The notes beneath the pieces are model-generated. The model saw only the letters and a program-made list of their open reading frames with translations, did no database searches and was not told the origin of the DNA. This document shows, piece after piece, positions 1-8,135 of a stretch of 34,002 nt of DNA; position 1 is the first letter of the stretch, and each line of letters begins with the position of its first letter. The stretch is from a bacterium (GTDB lineage: Bacteria > Planctomycetota > UBA1135 > GCA-002686595), in NCBI GenBank assembly GCA_030426785.1, contig JAUHXY010000012.1, positions 1 through 34,002 on the forward strand, given 5' to 3'. The translations under genes were made by a program, and so were the position numbers.

Positions 1-1
1 G

Positions 2-295
2 GCCAACAGCAAGATGGCGGCCATGGCTAAGTGCTTCGCCACCGACGTGGCTATGGAGGTCGCCACCGACGCGGTGCAGGTCTTCGGCGGATACGGCTTC
101 ATGGAGGACTACCCGATCGCCAAGTTCTTCCGCGATGCCAAGATCCTCTCGATCTACGAAGGCACCAACCAAATTCAGCGTTTGGTCATCGCCCGCCACA
201 TGATCCGTGAGGCGGCCGAGCTGGACCACCTGCAGGAGTACATTCCCACCGAGACCCAACAGCCCTACTACGAGGGCGAACCGGCCAACGCCTAA
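2..295 (+). CDS. Acyl-CoA dehydrogenase, C-terminal part (5' end outside window)
   Basis: The reading frame is open from the window edge; the ATG at 14 in the ORF track is internal. The visible 97 residues are the C-terminal helical domain of an FAD-dependent acyl-CoA dehydrogenase, which oxidises an acyl-CoA to the 2-enoyl-CoA and passes electrons to electron-transfer flavoprotein. Recognisable family segments are the VQVFGGYGF stretch and [10 protein letters not shown], whose Glu is at the usual place of the catalytic base, followed by the RLVIAR helix. A short acidic tail follows. Substrate chain length cannot be told from this fragment. It is a different paralogue from the acyl-CoA dehydrogenase at 28442. 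A strong hairpin follows its stop codon. Confidence 0.93.
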   Translation, partial: ANSKMAAMAKCFATDVAMEVATDAVQVFGGYGFMEDYPIAKFFRDAKILSIYEGTNQIQRLVIARHMIREAAELDHLQEYIPTETQQPYYEGEPANA

Positions 296-308
296 GGGTT
301 TCCAACTA

Positions 309-405
309 GGCCCCGAGCTGGGGGCCGCCGCGCGGGCGGGAGTGGGGGAGTCCCGCTCTCGCCCGCGCGTTCGGTTCGGGGGGGTTTTCCCGCTCTTTCT
401 TTTCG
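309..405 (+). terminator. Two hairpins and a T-rich tract after the acyl-CoA dehydrogenase gene
   Basis: Two inverted repeats follow the stop codon. The first is GGCCCC/GGGGCC at 309-326 with a 6-nt loop. The second is an 18-bp stem at 329-369 (CGCGCGGGCG...CGCCCGCGCG outside, GAGTGGG/CCCGCTC inside) with two G-U wobbles and a 5-nt loop. A pyrimidine/T-rich stretch (TTTTCCCGCTCTTTCTTTT) begins about 15 nt after the stem. The distance to the T-tract is longer than in a textbook intrinsic terminator, so this may act as a terminator or as an mRNA 3'-end protector. Confidence 0.6.
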
Positions 406-548
406 GCCCGTCGTCCCCGCGGTGGGCCGCTTCCATTGCCTGCGACTCGACTGTAAATGCGACTTCGAAGCGGGGTCGATTTGTAAGGGAGGAGTAAGGG
501 CTGAATCCCCTGTTATCGGCCCTGCGAACCCCTAGATGCCTGACAAGC

Positions 549-669
549 GGGCATTATTGCCCCCATAGTCAAAAATTTGCAGGTCTTACGGAAACGTAAG
601 GCGTCCTTTCCGCTTCCTATCCGTAAGGGCATTGGGCCAATCGGCCCGGGGAGACCTCCGCAGGTTTCC
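549..669 (+). promoter_or_regulatory. Structured leader upstream of the sigma factor gene
   Basis: The 435-nt gap between 296 and 730 holds no convincing gene. Its second half contains four short-loop hairpins: GGGCA/TGCCC (549-562), CTTACG-GAAA-CGTAAG with a GNRA tetraloop (585-600), GGGCC/GGCCC (634-647) and an 8-bp stem with loop CCGC (650-669). A second copy of CCGTAAG at 621-627 could pair with CTTACGG at 585-591 instead, so two exclusive folds are possible. I could not identify a convincing -35/-10 pair. It matches no riboswitch class that I recognise. Confidence 0.35.
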
Positions 670-717
670 ACGGGGAGAAATTGGAGAGAGCGCCAACCCC
701 CTGGCGCAGCACGGCAG

Positions 718-723
718 AAGGAG
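718..723 (+). promoter_or_regulatory. Ribosome binding site of the sigma factor gene
   Basis: AAGGAG lies 7 nt before the ATG at 731. It is one of the few clear Shine-Dalgarno sequences in the window, and it decides the start over the in-frame ATG at 632 used by the ORF track. Confidence 0.75.
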
Positions 724-730
724 AGCGTCC

Positions 731-1849
731 ATGAAGAAAACCCTCAAAATCGAAAACATCGACGACCGGCTCACCCAGTGGGCGGACCAGCCGGAGATGT
801 TTGAAGCCCGAGCCAAGCGGCTAGCCAAGCGCTGGAACCGCGACGGGATCGCATTGGAACTGGCCTCCCCCGACTCGTGGCGCCAGCCCCATGACGACAT
901 GCCCACCGGGCGCGTCGCATCGATCGAAGAGCAGTTGCGTCGCGAGATCGATTGCATCCTGCCGATGGAGCGGGAGGAAGAAGCCGCTCTGGCCCGCCGC
1001 ATCGAGTTTTCGCGCTACCTGTTGGCCGACGCCCTCAAGGCGGAAGGTCTGACGGAAGAGGACCTCGAAGGAGCCTCCGAAAACTCTCCTTGCGACCGCC
1101 TAGCCGGCCACGTGTGCCTGCGCTGGATGGAATTGCAGGCGCAACGGCGTGAGCTGGTCGAACGCAACCTGTACCTCGCCTTGATCAACGTCGAGCGCTA
1201 CGCCCACCTGGGCGTGCAGCGACTGGACCTGATCCAGGAGGGCAGCGCGGCCCTGTTCCGGGCCGTGGATGGCTTCGATTGGCGCCGAGGCTTGCTCTTC
1301 CGCACCTACGCGGTGCACTGGCTCTTCCAGGCCTTCCGCAGCTACCTGTACAACTACTCGCAGGCGGTCCGCGTGCCGGTCTACATGCAGAAAGCCCTCA
1401 AGCACGTGCGCGAAGCGCTCGGACGCTTGGGCCATGACGCCACGCCGGAACGCATCGCCGACGAAACGGGTCTGCCGATCCACCAAGTGGAGGCGGCGCT
1501 GGAAGCCAACCGTTCGACCCTGTCCCTCGACGCCCCCATGGGCAACGCCGACGGTGACAGCGGTCTCGCCGACCTGATCGGTGCCAAGGACGATGGCGAT
1601 CCCTACGACGCCTCCATGGAGGACGGGTCGATCGAAGAATCGGTCGAAACGGCCCTGGGCGAGCTGTCCGAACGGGAGCGCTTCGTGGTGGCACGCCGCT
1701 TCGGCCTGCTCGGGGACGACCCGCACACCCTGGCAGAAGTGGCCAAGGAGATGGGCGTCTCCCTCGAGCGCGTCCGTCAGATCCAGGTACGCGCCCTCGG
1801 GAAGATGAAGACCCCCAAGCTGCGCGCGGCGGTCGACCCCTTCCTGTAG
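731..1849 (+). CDS. RNA polymerase sigma factor, sigma-70 family (RpoD-related, alternative)
   Basis: This 372-residue protein would direct RNA polymerase to a subset of promoters. Start chosen at 731 because of the AAGGAG before it. Region 2 spans about residues 140-215, with LDLIQEGSAALFRAVDGFDW matching the core-binding helix and RVPVYMQ closing region 2.4/3.0. Region 3 covers about 215-285, and region 4 about 310-365 with LSERERF and a helix-turn-helix ending VSLERVRQIQVRAL. The DNA-melting and -10 recognition helix reads TYAVHWLFQAFRS against TYATWWIRQAITR of E. coli RpoD: the first Trp is His, and the Thr that helps read the -10 element is Arg. The roughly 110-residue N-terminal segment is not a standard region 1.1. 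It is probably a group 2/3 alternative factor and not the housekeeping sigma. A terminator follows directly. Confidence 0.9.
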   Translation: MKKTLKIENIDDRLTQWADQPEMFEARAKRLAKRWNRDGIALELASPDSWRQPHDDMPTGRVASIEEQLRREIDCILPMEREEEAALARRIEFSRYLLADALKAEGLTEEDLEGASENSPCDRLAGHVCLRWMELQAQRRELVERNLYLALINVERYAHLGVQRLDLIQEGSAALFRAVDGFDWRRGLLFRTYAVHWLFQAFRSYLYNYSQAVRVPVYMQKALKHVREALGRLGHDATPERIADETGLPIHQVEAALEANRSTLSLDAPMGNADGDSGLADLIGAKDDGDPYDASMEDGSIEESVETALGELSERERFVVARRFGLLGDDPHTLAEVAKEMGVSLERVRQIQVRALGKMKTPKLRAAVDPFL

Positions 1850-1895
1850 AGCGAGGCCAGAACGCCTATGGCTGCCACCCGGATGGCGGCGCGAA

Positions 1896-1942
1896 GCGGG
1901 GGGTGCGCTAGATGGCGCGCCCCCCGCGTTGTTTGGCCCTTT
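1896..1942 (+). terminator. Intrinsic terminator of the sigma factor gene
   Basis: A 13-bp stem (GCGGGGGGTGCGC at 1896-1908 pairing with 1915-1927, one G-U wobble) has a 6-nt loop and is followed by the T-rich GTTGTTTGGCCCTTT. It separates the sigma gene from the lipA operon. Confidence 0.8.
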
Positions 1943-2057
1943 GCACGCCCTTAGTGGGTCCTGTTCCCGTCCGTTTTCCGGCGGCCGGGAAGCCCACCGG
2001 CGTAGAGCCAGACCCCCCGATCTGTTACCCTCCTCGGCTGGCTTCGCCGCATCGATC

Positions 2058-3107
2058 ATGTCTCAGCCCCCTCCCCCCAGCACACCGATTGACTTCGCGG
2101 CGGACCCCGTGGCGAAGCCCGGGTCCGTGCCGACCTCCGACCGTCGCTCCCAGGGGTCGACGGCGAAAGGCGTGGAGGGTCGCAAGCCCACCTGGTTGAA
2201 GGTGCCGTTGCCGGGCGGAGACGGCTACGCCAAGCTCAAAACCTTGGCCCGCGACCTCAACCTGCACACGGTTTGCGAAGAGGCCCGTTGTCCGAACATC
2301 GGCGAGTGTTGGAAAGGCGATCACGCCACCATGACTTTGATGGTGCTCGGGGACGAGTGCACCCGCCGCTGTCGTTTTTGCGCGGTGAAGACCGTGCAGA
2401 AGGCGGCTCCGCCCGATCCGCAGGAGCCCCAAAACGTGGGGCGCGCGGTCGGAGCGATGGATCTGGGTTACGTGGTGATCACGAGCGTCGACCGGGACGA
2501 TTTGGCCGATGGTGGCAGCGCTCACTATGCGGCCTGCATCGAAGCGATCCGCGAGCACTCCCCGCGCACCGTCGTCGAGACTTTGATCCCCGACTACCGC
2601 GGCAGCGACCTCGCAACTTTGATGGCCGCCCGGCCGGACGTGCTGGCCCACAACGTGGAAGTCGTCTCGCGCCTACAGCGCCGCATTCGCGATCCGCGCT
2701 GCAGCTACGAGCGTTCCCTCGAAACCCTGGTGCAAGCCAAGCAGCACTACCCGGGTGTTTTTACCAAGTCCTCCCTGATGGTCGGATTGGGCGAAACCGA
2801 AGAGGAGGTGCGTTTGGCCTTGCAGCTTCTGCGGGACGCGGACGTGGACTTCGTCACCCTCGGCCAGTATCTGCGCCCCACGCCGCAGCACGCTCCCGTG
2901 CGCGCCTGGATCACGCCCGAACAATTCATGGATTACGAGATCATGGGGCGCGACATGGGTTTCGCCTATGTGGCCTCCGGTCCGCTCGTGCGCTCGAGCT
3001 ACAAGGCGGGAGAATTCTTCGCCGCCCGCTTGGTGCAACAACGCCGCGCCCAAGAAGAACGCAACCAAAGCCCAGCCGGCAATCCTCCCTTCCAACCCCG
3101 ACCGTAA
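2058..3107 (+). CDS. lipA: Lipoyl synthase LipA
   Basis: Radical-SAM enzyme that inserts two sulfurs into the octanoyl chain carried on the E2 lipoyl domain. Length 349 residues from the ATG at 2058; the ORF track extends 43 residues further upstream without family resemblance. The auxiliary [4Fe-4S] cluster motif CEEARCPNIGEC gives Cys73, Cys78 and Cys84. The radical-SAM motif CTRRCRFC gives Cys101, Cys105 and Cys108. The C-terminal RSSY (312-315) supplies the conserved Ser ligand of the auxiliary cluster. The first ~45 residues are Pro/Ser-rich and lie outside the core. It is the first gene of the dehydrogenase locus, 36 nt before E1-alpha, and lipB closes the same locus. No Shine-Dalgarno sequence is visible. 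Confidence 0.96.
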   Translation: MSQPPPPSTPIDFAADPVAKPGSVPTSDRRSQGSTAKGVEGRKPTWLKVPLPGGDGYAKLKTLARDLNLHTVCEEARCPNIGECWKGDHATMTLMVLGDECTRRCRFCAVKTVQKAAPPDPQEPQNVGRAVGAMDLGYVVITSVDRDDLADGGSAHYAACIEAIREHSPRTVVETLIPDYRGSDLATLMAARPDVLAHNVEVVSRLQRRIRDPRCSYERSLETLVQAKQHYPGVFTKSSLMVGLGETEEEVRLALQLLRDADVDFVTLGQYLRPTPQHAPVRAWITPEQFMDYEIMGRDMGFAYVASGPLVRSSYKAGEFFAARLVQQRRAQEERNQSPAGNPPFQPRP

Positions 3108-3143
3108 CGCCCCGCCCCTTTCCTCGCGGGGAAAGGCCTTCGC

Positions 3144-4271
3144 ATGCAAACCACTCAGTCCACCGAACCCTTCCGCGTGATCTCCGGCGACGGAAGCGTG
3201 GGCAACCACCAAGTTGCCTTGACCGACGAGCAGTTGGTCCACTGTTACCGCACGATGTTGACCGTGCGCGCCTTCGACGACGTGTGCATGAAGCTGCAAC
3301 GCTCGGGCCGTATCGGGTTTTCGGTGCCCAACAAGGGGGTTGAGGCCTGTCAAGTGGGTGCGGCCAGCGCCCTGCGCCAGACCGACTTCTTCTTCCCGAG
3401 CTACCGCGACTTCGGTATGGCCCTGTACCACGGGGTGCAGCCGGTCGAGATGATGCACAACATGTTCGGCAACGCGAAGGACTCCGCGCTGGGCCGGCAG
3501 ATGCCCGTGCACTTCTCCTTTGTCGAGCCGATCAAGTTCTTTTCGATCTCCTCGCCCATCGGTACGCACCTGCCGCAAGCGGTGGGCGCGGCCCGCGCGT
3601 TCCAAATGCGCGGCGAAGATCACGTGGCGCTCGTCAGCTTTGGCGACGGCGGCACCTCGAGCCTCGGATTTCACAGCGCTTTGAACTTCGCGGGCGTTTG
3701 GAAGGCTCCGGTCATCTTCTTGTGCCAAAACAACGGCTGGGCGATCTCCTGCCCGGCCGAAGAGCAAACCGCTTCCGACGGTTTCGCCATCAAAGGCCAG
3801 GCTTACGGCGTCCCTGGGATCAAAGTCGACGGCAACGATGTGCTCGCTATGCATCAAGCGGTGAGCGAAGCCGCGGAGCGCGCCCGCCGCGGCGAAGGCC
3901 CGACTTTGATCGAAGCGGTGACCTACCGCATGGGCGGCCACTCGACCTCCGACGATCCCTCCAAGTACGTGCCCAAGGAAATCTTGGACCAATGGGCCGA
4001 GAAGGATCCGGTGCAACGGTTCCAAAGCTTCTTGAAGCAAAAGGGCCTGTGGTCGGAATCCTTGGAAGCCGACCTGACGCGCGAAGCCACCGAAGGCATT
4101 TCGGCCGCCGCCAAGGAAGCCGAAGCGACCGGTGCTCCCGGCCTCGAAACCATCTTCTCCGACGTGTACGCCGAACTGCCCGCGCACCTCCGCGCGCAAG
4201 GCGAAGCCGCGTTCGACCTGGCGCGCCGCAAGGGCAGCGCCGATGCCGGCGACGGCGCTTTCCCCCTCTAA
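3144..4271 (+). CDS. pdhA: 2-oxoacid dehydrogenase E1 component, alpha subunit (first copy)
   Basis: Thiamine-diphosphate-dependent decarboxylase subunit; with E1-beta it forms the E1 heterotetramer that decarboxylates a 2-oxoacid and reductively acylates lipoyl-E2. Length 375 residues. The ThDP/Mg motif runs from GDG at 167-169 to NN at 196-197. The loop YRMGGHSTSDDPSKY (Ser267, Ser269) corresponds to the phosphorylation-loop region of branched-chain and pyruvate E1-alpha. The loop sequence looks more like the branched-chain type, so pyruvate versus branched-chain oxoacid cannot be settled; the gene symbol assumes pyruvate. It ends in GDGAFPL, as does the paralogue at 7015. The upstream region is pyrimidine-rich with no clear ribosome binding site. 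Confidence 0.92.
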   Translation: MQTTQSTEPFRVISGDGSVGNHQVALTDEQLVHCYRTMLTVRAFDDVCMKLQRSGRIGFSVPNKGVEACQVGAASALRQTDFFFPSYRDFGMALYHGVQPVEMMHNMFGNAKDSALGRQMPVHFSFVEPIKFFSISSPIGTHLPQAVGAARAFQMRGEDHVALVSFGDGGTSSLGFHSALNFAGVWKAPVIFLCQNNGWAISCPAEEQTASDGFAIKGQAYGVPGIKVDGNDVLAMHQAVSEAAERARRGEGPTLIEAVTYRMGGHSTSDDPSKYVPKEILDQWAEKDPVQRFQSFLKQKGLWSESLEADLTREATEGISAAAKEAEATGAPGLETIFSDVYAELPAHLRAQGEAAFDLARRKGSADAGDGAFPL

Positions 4272-4339
4272 GCCAACCCGTCAGCTGCCCCCTTCCTCAG
4301 CGAACCCTCTGCCTTAGCGCGCTTCCCCACGCACCCTCC

Positions 4340-5314
4340 ATGCCCACCCTCACTCTCATCCAAGCCGTCAACGACGGCCTCAAAGTCGCCATGCGCCAGG
4401 ACGAGTCCGTATTGGTCTTCGGCGAGGACGTCGGCCCGAAAGGCGGCGTGTTCTTGGCGACCGAAGGTCTCACCGCGGAATTCGGGAAGGAGCGCTGTTT
4501 CGACACGCCCTTGTCGGAAGACGGCATCGTCGGCACGGCCATCGGCATGGCGGCGAACGGCCTGCGCCCGGTCTGCGAGATTCAGTTCCAAGACTTCATC
4601 TTTCCGGCCTTCGACCAGATCGTGTCGGAGGCGGCGAAGCTGCGCTACCGCTCGGGCGGTCAGTACACCGCCCCCATGGTGATCCGCACGCCCTACGGTG
4701 GCGGTATCCGCGGCGGTCTGTACCACAGCCAATCCGGCGAGGCGTACTTCACCCACACCGCGGGCCTCAAGGTCGTCATCCCGTCCACGCCTTACGACGC
4801 GAAAGGCTTGTTGCTCGCTTCCATCGCAGATCCGGACCCGGTGCTCTTCATGGAGCCCAAGGCCCTCTACCGCCACCTGAAGGCCGACGTGCCCGAAGGC
4901 CACTACACGGTCGACCTCTCCACCTTGCGCCAAGTGCGCGAAGGGGACGACGTGACCGTGTTCTGCTACGGCTCGATGGTTCCGGTGGTGGAAAAGGCCG
5001 CCAACAAGGCTGCGGAACAAGGCATCCACTGCCAAGTGGTCGACCTGCGCACCCTGTTGCCCCTCGACGAGCAAGGCGTGCTAGAAGCGGCCCGCAAGAC
5101 CGGCCGGGTGGTCGTGGTGCACGAAGCGCCGCGCTTCTGCGGATACGGCGCCGAGATCAGCGCCATCATCGCCGAGAACATCATCGAATACATGGAAGCC
5201 CCGATCCGCCGCGTGACCGGCTTCGACACCCCGTTCCCGAACACCCTCGAACATCACTACCTGCCCGACGAACGCCGGGTCCTCGACGCGATCGAAGAAG
5301 TCGCGAAGTACTAG
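4340..5314 (+). CDS. pdhB: 2-oxoacid dehydrogenase E1 component, beta subunit
   Basis: 324-residue partner of E1-alpha. The family signature is clear: LVFGEDVGPKGGVF near residue 30, FDTPLSEDGIVGTAIGMA, then FQDFIFPAFDQIVSEAAKLR, the glycine-rich TPYGGGIRGGLYHSQS and the C-terminal transketolase-type domain with VDLRTLLPLD. The His in LYHSQS is at the active-site position of this family. The ORF track begins at 3698, but that extension runs inside E1-alpha out of frame; the ATG at 4340 starts the homologous part 68 nt after the E1-alpha stop. It is the only E1-beta in the window, so both E1-alpha copies may have to share it. Confidence 0.94.
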   Translation: MPTLTLIQAVNDGLKVAMRQDESVLVFGEDVGPKGGVFLATEGLTAEFGKERCFDTPLSEDGIVGTAIGMAANGLRPVCEIQFQDFIFPAFDQIVSEAAKLRYRSGGQYTAPMVIRTPYGGGIRGGLYHSQSGEAYFTHTAGLKVVIPSTPYDAKGLLLASIADPDPVLFMEPKALYRHLKADVPEGHYTVDLSTLRQVREGDDVTVFCYGSMVPVVEKAANKAAEQGIHCQVVDLRTLLPLDEQGVLEAARKTGRVVVVHEAPRFCGYGAEISAIIAENIIEYMEAPIRRVTGFDTPFPNTLEHHYLPDERRVLDAIEEVAKY

Positions 5315-5339
5315 AACCCCTAGCACCACCATCATCCCA

Positions 5340-6971
5340 ATGATCGAATTCAAACTCCCCGACATCGGCGAGGGCGTGGCCGAAGGCGAAATCGTGCAAT
5401 GGCTCGTGAAAGAAGGCGACCAGGTCGAAGAGCACCAGCCGGTGGTCGAGGTCATGACCGACAAAGCCACCGTGGAAGTGCCTGCGCCCGCCGCGGGCGT
5501 GGTGAGCAAGTTCCTGGCCCAGGAAGGTGACACCATTCCGGTGGGGGACGTGATCTTCCATCTGGACAACGGCGCCGGCGGCGCGGCCCCTGCACCCGCT
5601 CAGGAGTCGGCTCCCGCACCGGCAGAAGCCCCTGCGGAGGCTCCGGCGGCGAGCGCGAACGGCAGCGTCCCCTCGGGCGGCGGCCAAACCATCGAGTTCA
5701 AGCTGCCCGACATCGGGGAAGGCGTGGCCGAAGGGGAAATCGTGCAGTGGCTCGTCGAAGAAGGCGCGTCCGTGCAAGAGCACGACCCCGTCGTCGAGGT
5801 CATGACCGACAAAGCCACGGTGGAAGTGCCCGCGCCCGTGAGCGGCACCATCGTGAAGCACTTAGCGGCAGCTGGCGATACCGTGCCGGTCGGCAGCGTG
5901 ATCTTCCACCTGGCCACGGCTGGCGGTGGCGCGGCGGCGCCCGCGAGCGCAGCGGCACCGGCCGCTCCCGCGCCGGCGGCCCCGTCCCACAGCGCGCCCA
6001 GCGCCGCTCCTTCGGCGCCCATTCAGCGCCCGGGCGGCAAGGTCCTCGCCGTGCCCAGCGCGCGCCGCGTGGCGCGCGAGATGGGCATCGACTTGGCGCA
6101 AGTGCCCGGTTCGGGTAACAACGGCGTGATCCGTCGCGCTGACGTGGAAGCCTTCGCCAAGAACGGCGGTGGCGCGGCGGCTGCGGCTGCCCCCGCAGCT
6201 CCCGCAGCGGCCAGTACTCCGACGGCTTCGCAAGCTCCGGCTCCCGCTTGGCAACCTCCCTCGAAGGAGGAGATTCGTGTGCCCTTCCGCGGCGTGCGCC
6301 GCAAGATCGGCGAAGCGATGGTGCGCTCGAAGTTCACCGCGCCGCACTTCACCGTCGTCGAAGAGGTCGACGTGACCGAGTTGGTCAAGGTGCGCGAGGT
6401 GGCCAAAGCCATCGGTGCCAAGCAGGGCATCAAAGTGACCTACATGCCCTTCATCATGAAGGCGGTGGCGAACTGCTTGATGCGCAACCGTATGTTGAAC
6501 GGCTACTTCGACGAAGCGGGTGGTGAAATCATTCAGCCCGGCCAGGTGAACTTGGGCATCGCGACCGACACGCCCAACGGTCTCATCGTACCCGTCATCC
6601 CGAGCGCGGAAACCAAGAGCATGTTGGAGCTGGCCGCCGAACTACAAGGGTTGGCCGAGCGCACCAAAGCGGGCAAGGTCAAGCCGCAGGAACTGAAGGG
6701 TTCAACGTTCAGCATCACCAACGCAGGCAACATCGGCGGCACGATCGCTACTCCGATCATCAATCACCCCGAGATCGCGATCCTGGGCGTGCACCGCATC
6801 GTCAAGCGCCCCGGCGTGGTCGAAGGACCCGACGGAGATCGCATCGAAGTGCGTCAATACATGAACTTCTCGTGCAGTGTGGATCACCGTTTGGCCGACG
6901 GCGCCGATGGCGCGCGCTTCTTGGCGGATCTGCGCCTCGTGCTCGAAAACCCGGGCTTGATCTCCCTGTAG
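5340..6971 (+). CDS. pdhC: Dihydrolipoamide acyltransferase E2 with two lipoyl domains
   Basis: Core E2 subunit that carries the acyl group on lipoyl-lysine and transfers it to CoA. Of 543 residues, lipoyl domain 1 covers about 1-77 (MTDKATVEV, Lys42). An Ala/Pro-rich hinge follows, then lipoyl domain 2 at about 117-193 (Lys158), a second hinge, the peripheral-subunit-binding domain at about 233-275 (VPSARRVAREMG), a third Ala-rich hinge, and the catalytic domain from about 315. Its active-site motif is DHRLADGADGARFL (His516, Asp520). The two lipoyl domains share their first 22 residues exactly, and also the whole PVVEVMTDKATVEVPAP stretch. It sits 25 nt downstream of E1-beta. Modification would be by LipB and LipA from the same locus. 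Confidence 0.95.
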   Translation: MIEFKLPDIGEGVAEGEIVQWLVKEGDQVEEHQPVVEVMTDKATVEVPAPAAGVVSKFLAQEGDTIPVGDVIFHLDNGAGGAAPAPAQESAPAPAEAPAEAPAASANGSVPSGGGQTIEFKLPDIGEGVAEGEIVQWLVEEGASVQEHDPVVEVMTDKATVEVPAPVSGTIVKHLAAAGDTVPVGSVIFHLATAGGGAAAPASAAAPAAPAPAAPSHSAPSAAPSAPIQRPGGKVLAVPSARRVAREMGIDLAQVPGSGNNGVIRRADVEAFAKNGGGAAAAAAPAAPAAASTPTASQAPAPAWQPPSKEEIRVPFRGVRRKIGEAMVRSKFTAPHFTVVEEVDVTELVKVREVAKAIGAKQGIKVTYMPFIMKAVANCLMRNRMLNGYFDEAGGEIIQPGQVNLGIATDTPNGLIVPVIPSAETKSMLELAAELQGLAERTKAGKVKPQELKGSTFSITNAGNIGGTIATPIINHPEIAILGVHRIVKRPGVVEGPDGDRIEVRQYMNFSCSVDHRLADGADGARFLADLRLVLENPGLISL

Positions 6972-7014
6972 CCTCGCGTCACCGCTCCCGTCTCCCTCGA
7001 CCCGCTTCGCGCCC

Positions 7015-8124
7015 GTGCCCCAGTTGATCCAACTGATCGATCCGCAAGGCCAGGTCCTCGGCGAACTGCCGGACCTGTCCGCGGACCGGCTGAAAGAGCT
7101 ATTCGTGCACATGCTGCGCGTGCGGGTGACCGATGGCCGCATGCTGACCTTGCAACGCGCAGGGCGCATCGGTTTTGTCGGCACTTCGACAGGGATGGAA
7201 GCTTCCCAGATCGGCTCGGCTGCGGCGCTCCAACCGCAGGACTGGCTGTGGTCGGGTTTGCGCGAGGGGGGCGCGGCGGTCATGCGCGGCCTGCCGCTCT
7301 CCGAATACGTGGCGCAGATGTACTGCAACGCCAACGACACGGCGAAAGGGCGGCAGATGTGCAACCACTTCCAGCACAAGGGGTCCCATTACCCGAGCTG
7401 GTCGTCGGTGATCGGCACGCAGATCCCTCACGGCGTGGGGGCGGCCCTGGCCAGCCAGCGGCGCGGTGAAGACGCGGTGCACGCGATCTACTTCGGAGAC
7501 GGTGCCACCTCGAGCAACGGTTTCCACAGCGGCATGAACTTCGCCGCCGTTTGGAAGGTTCCGGCGGTGTTCGTGTGCGTTAACAATGGCTGGGCCATTT
7601 CGGTTTCGGCCAAGCAACAAACGGCGGCAGAGTCCTACGCCCACAAAGCGAGTGCCTACGGCATGCCCGCGGCGCGCGTGGACGGCAACGATTTGTTGGC
7701 TTGTTATGCCACCATGCAGGCTGCGGTGGCCCGGGCCCGCTCGGGCGAAGGTCCCAGCTTGGTCGTGTTGGAGACCTACCGCATGATGGGGCACTCCTCG
7801 AGCGACGACCCGAGCAAGTACCGCGACGAGGCCGAGGTGGAACACTGGCGCACGCGCGATCCGATCGCGCGCTTTGAGCAGTATCTGCTCGCCAATCAAA
7901 TCCTAGAAGACGGTGAGCGTGCCACGATCGAGGCGACCTTGACCGCCGAAATCGATCGCGTCATCCACGAACAGGAGAGCGCCGATCCGATGGCGCTGAA
8001 GACCCTGGTGGAGGACGTGTACGCCGATGTGCCCAACCACCTGAAACGTCAGTACAACGACTTCATCGAAGTCGCCGAGCGCCATGGAGATGCCCAGCCG
8101 GGCGACGGCGCTTTCCCCCTCTAA
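7015..8124 (+). CDS. 2-oxoacid dehydrogenase E1 component, alpha subunit (second copy)
   Basis: This 369-residue paralogue of the protein at 3144 starts with GTG. The ThDP motif is intact: GDGATSS with GDG at 161-163, then VNNGWAIS about 27 residues later. The YRMMGHSSSDDPSKY loop and the terminal GDGAFPL match the first copy. Differences are concentrated in the N-terminal third (GFVGTSTGMEASQ) and around SHYPSWSSVIGTQIPHGVG, where substrate and partner contacts lie in the family. No second E1-beta accompanies it. It may give the same complex a second oxoacid specificity, or be an alternative subunit expressed under other conditions; both are inference. It lies 43 nt after E2 and 33 nt before E3. 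Confidence 0.9.
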   Translation: MPQLIQLIDPQGQVLGELPDLSADRLKELFVHMLRVRVTDGRMLTLQRAGRIGFVGTSTGMEASQIGSAAALQPQDWLWSGLREGGAAVMRGLPLSEYVAQMYCNANDTAKGRQMCNHFQHKGSHYPSWSSVIGTQIPHGVGAALASQRRGEDAVHAIYFGDGATSSNGFHSGMNFAAVWKVPAVFVCVNNGWAISVSAKQQTAAESYAHKASAYGMPAARVDGNDLLACYATMQAAVARARSGEGPSLVVLETYRMMGHSSSDDPSKYRDEAEVEHWRTRDPIARFEQYLLANQILEDGERATIEATLTAEIDRVIHEQESADPMALKTLVEDVYADVPNHLKRQYNDFIEVAERHGDAQPGDGAFPL

Positions 8125-8135
8125 GTCCCAGCACC

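Noticed and set aside
632-730. N-terminal extension of the sigma factor
   Set aside because: A clear AAGGAG precedes the ATG at 731, and the extension overlaps leader hairpins.
2673-4199. 508-residue minus-strand ORF opposite lipA and E1-alpha
   Set aside because: Shadow frame of two well-supported genes, with no motif, signal peptide or ribosome binding site.
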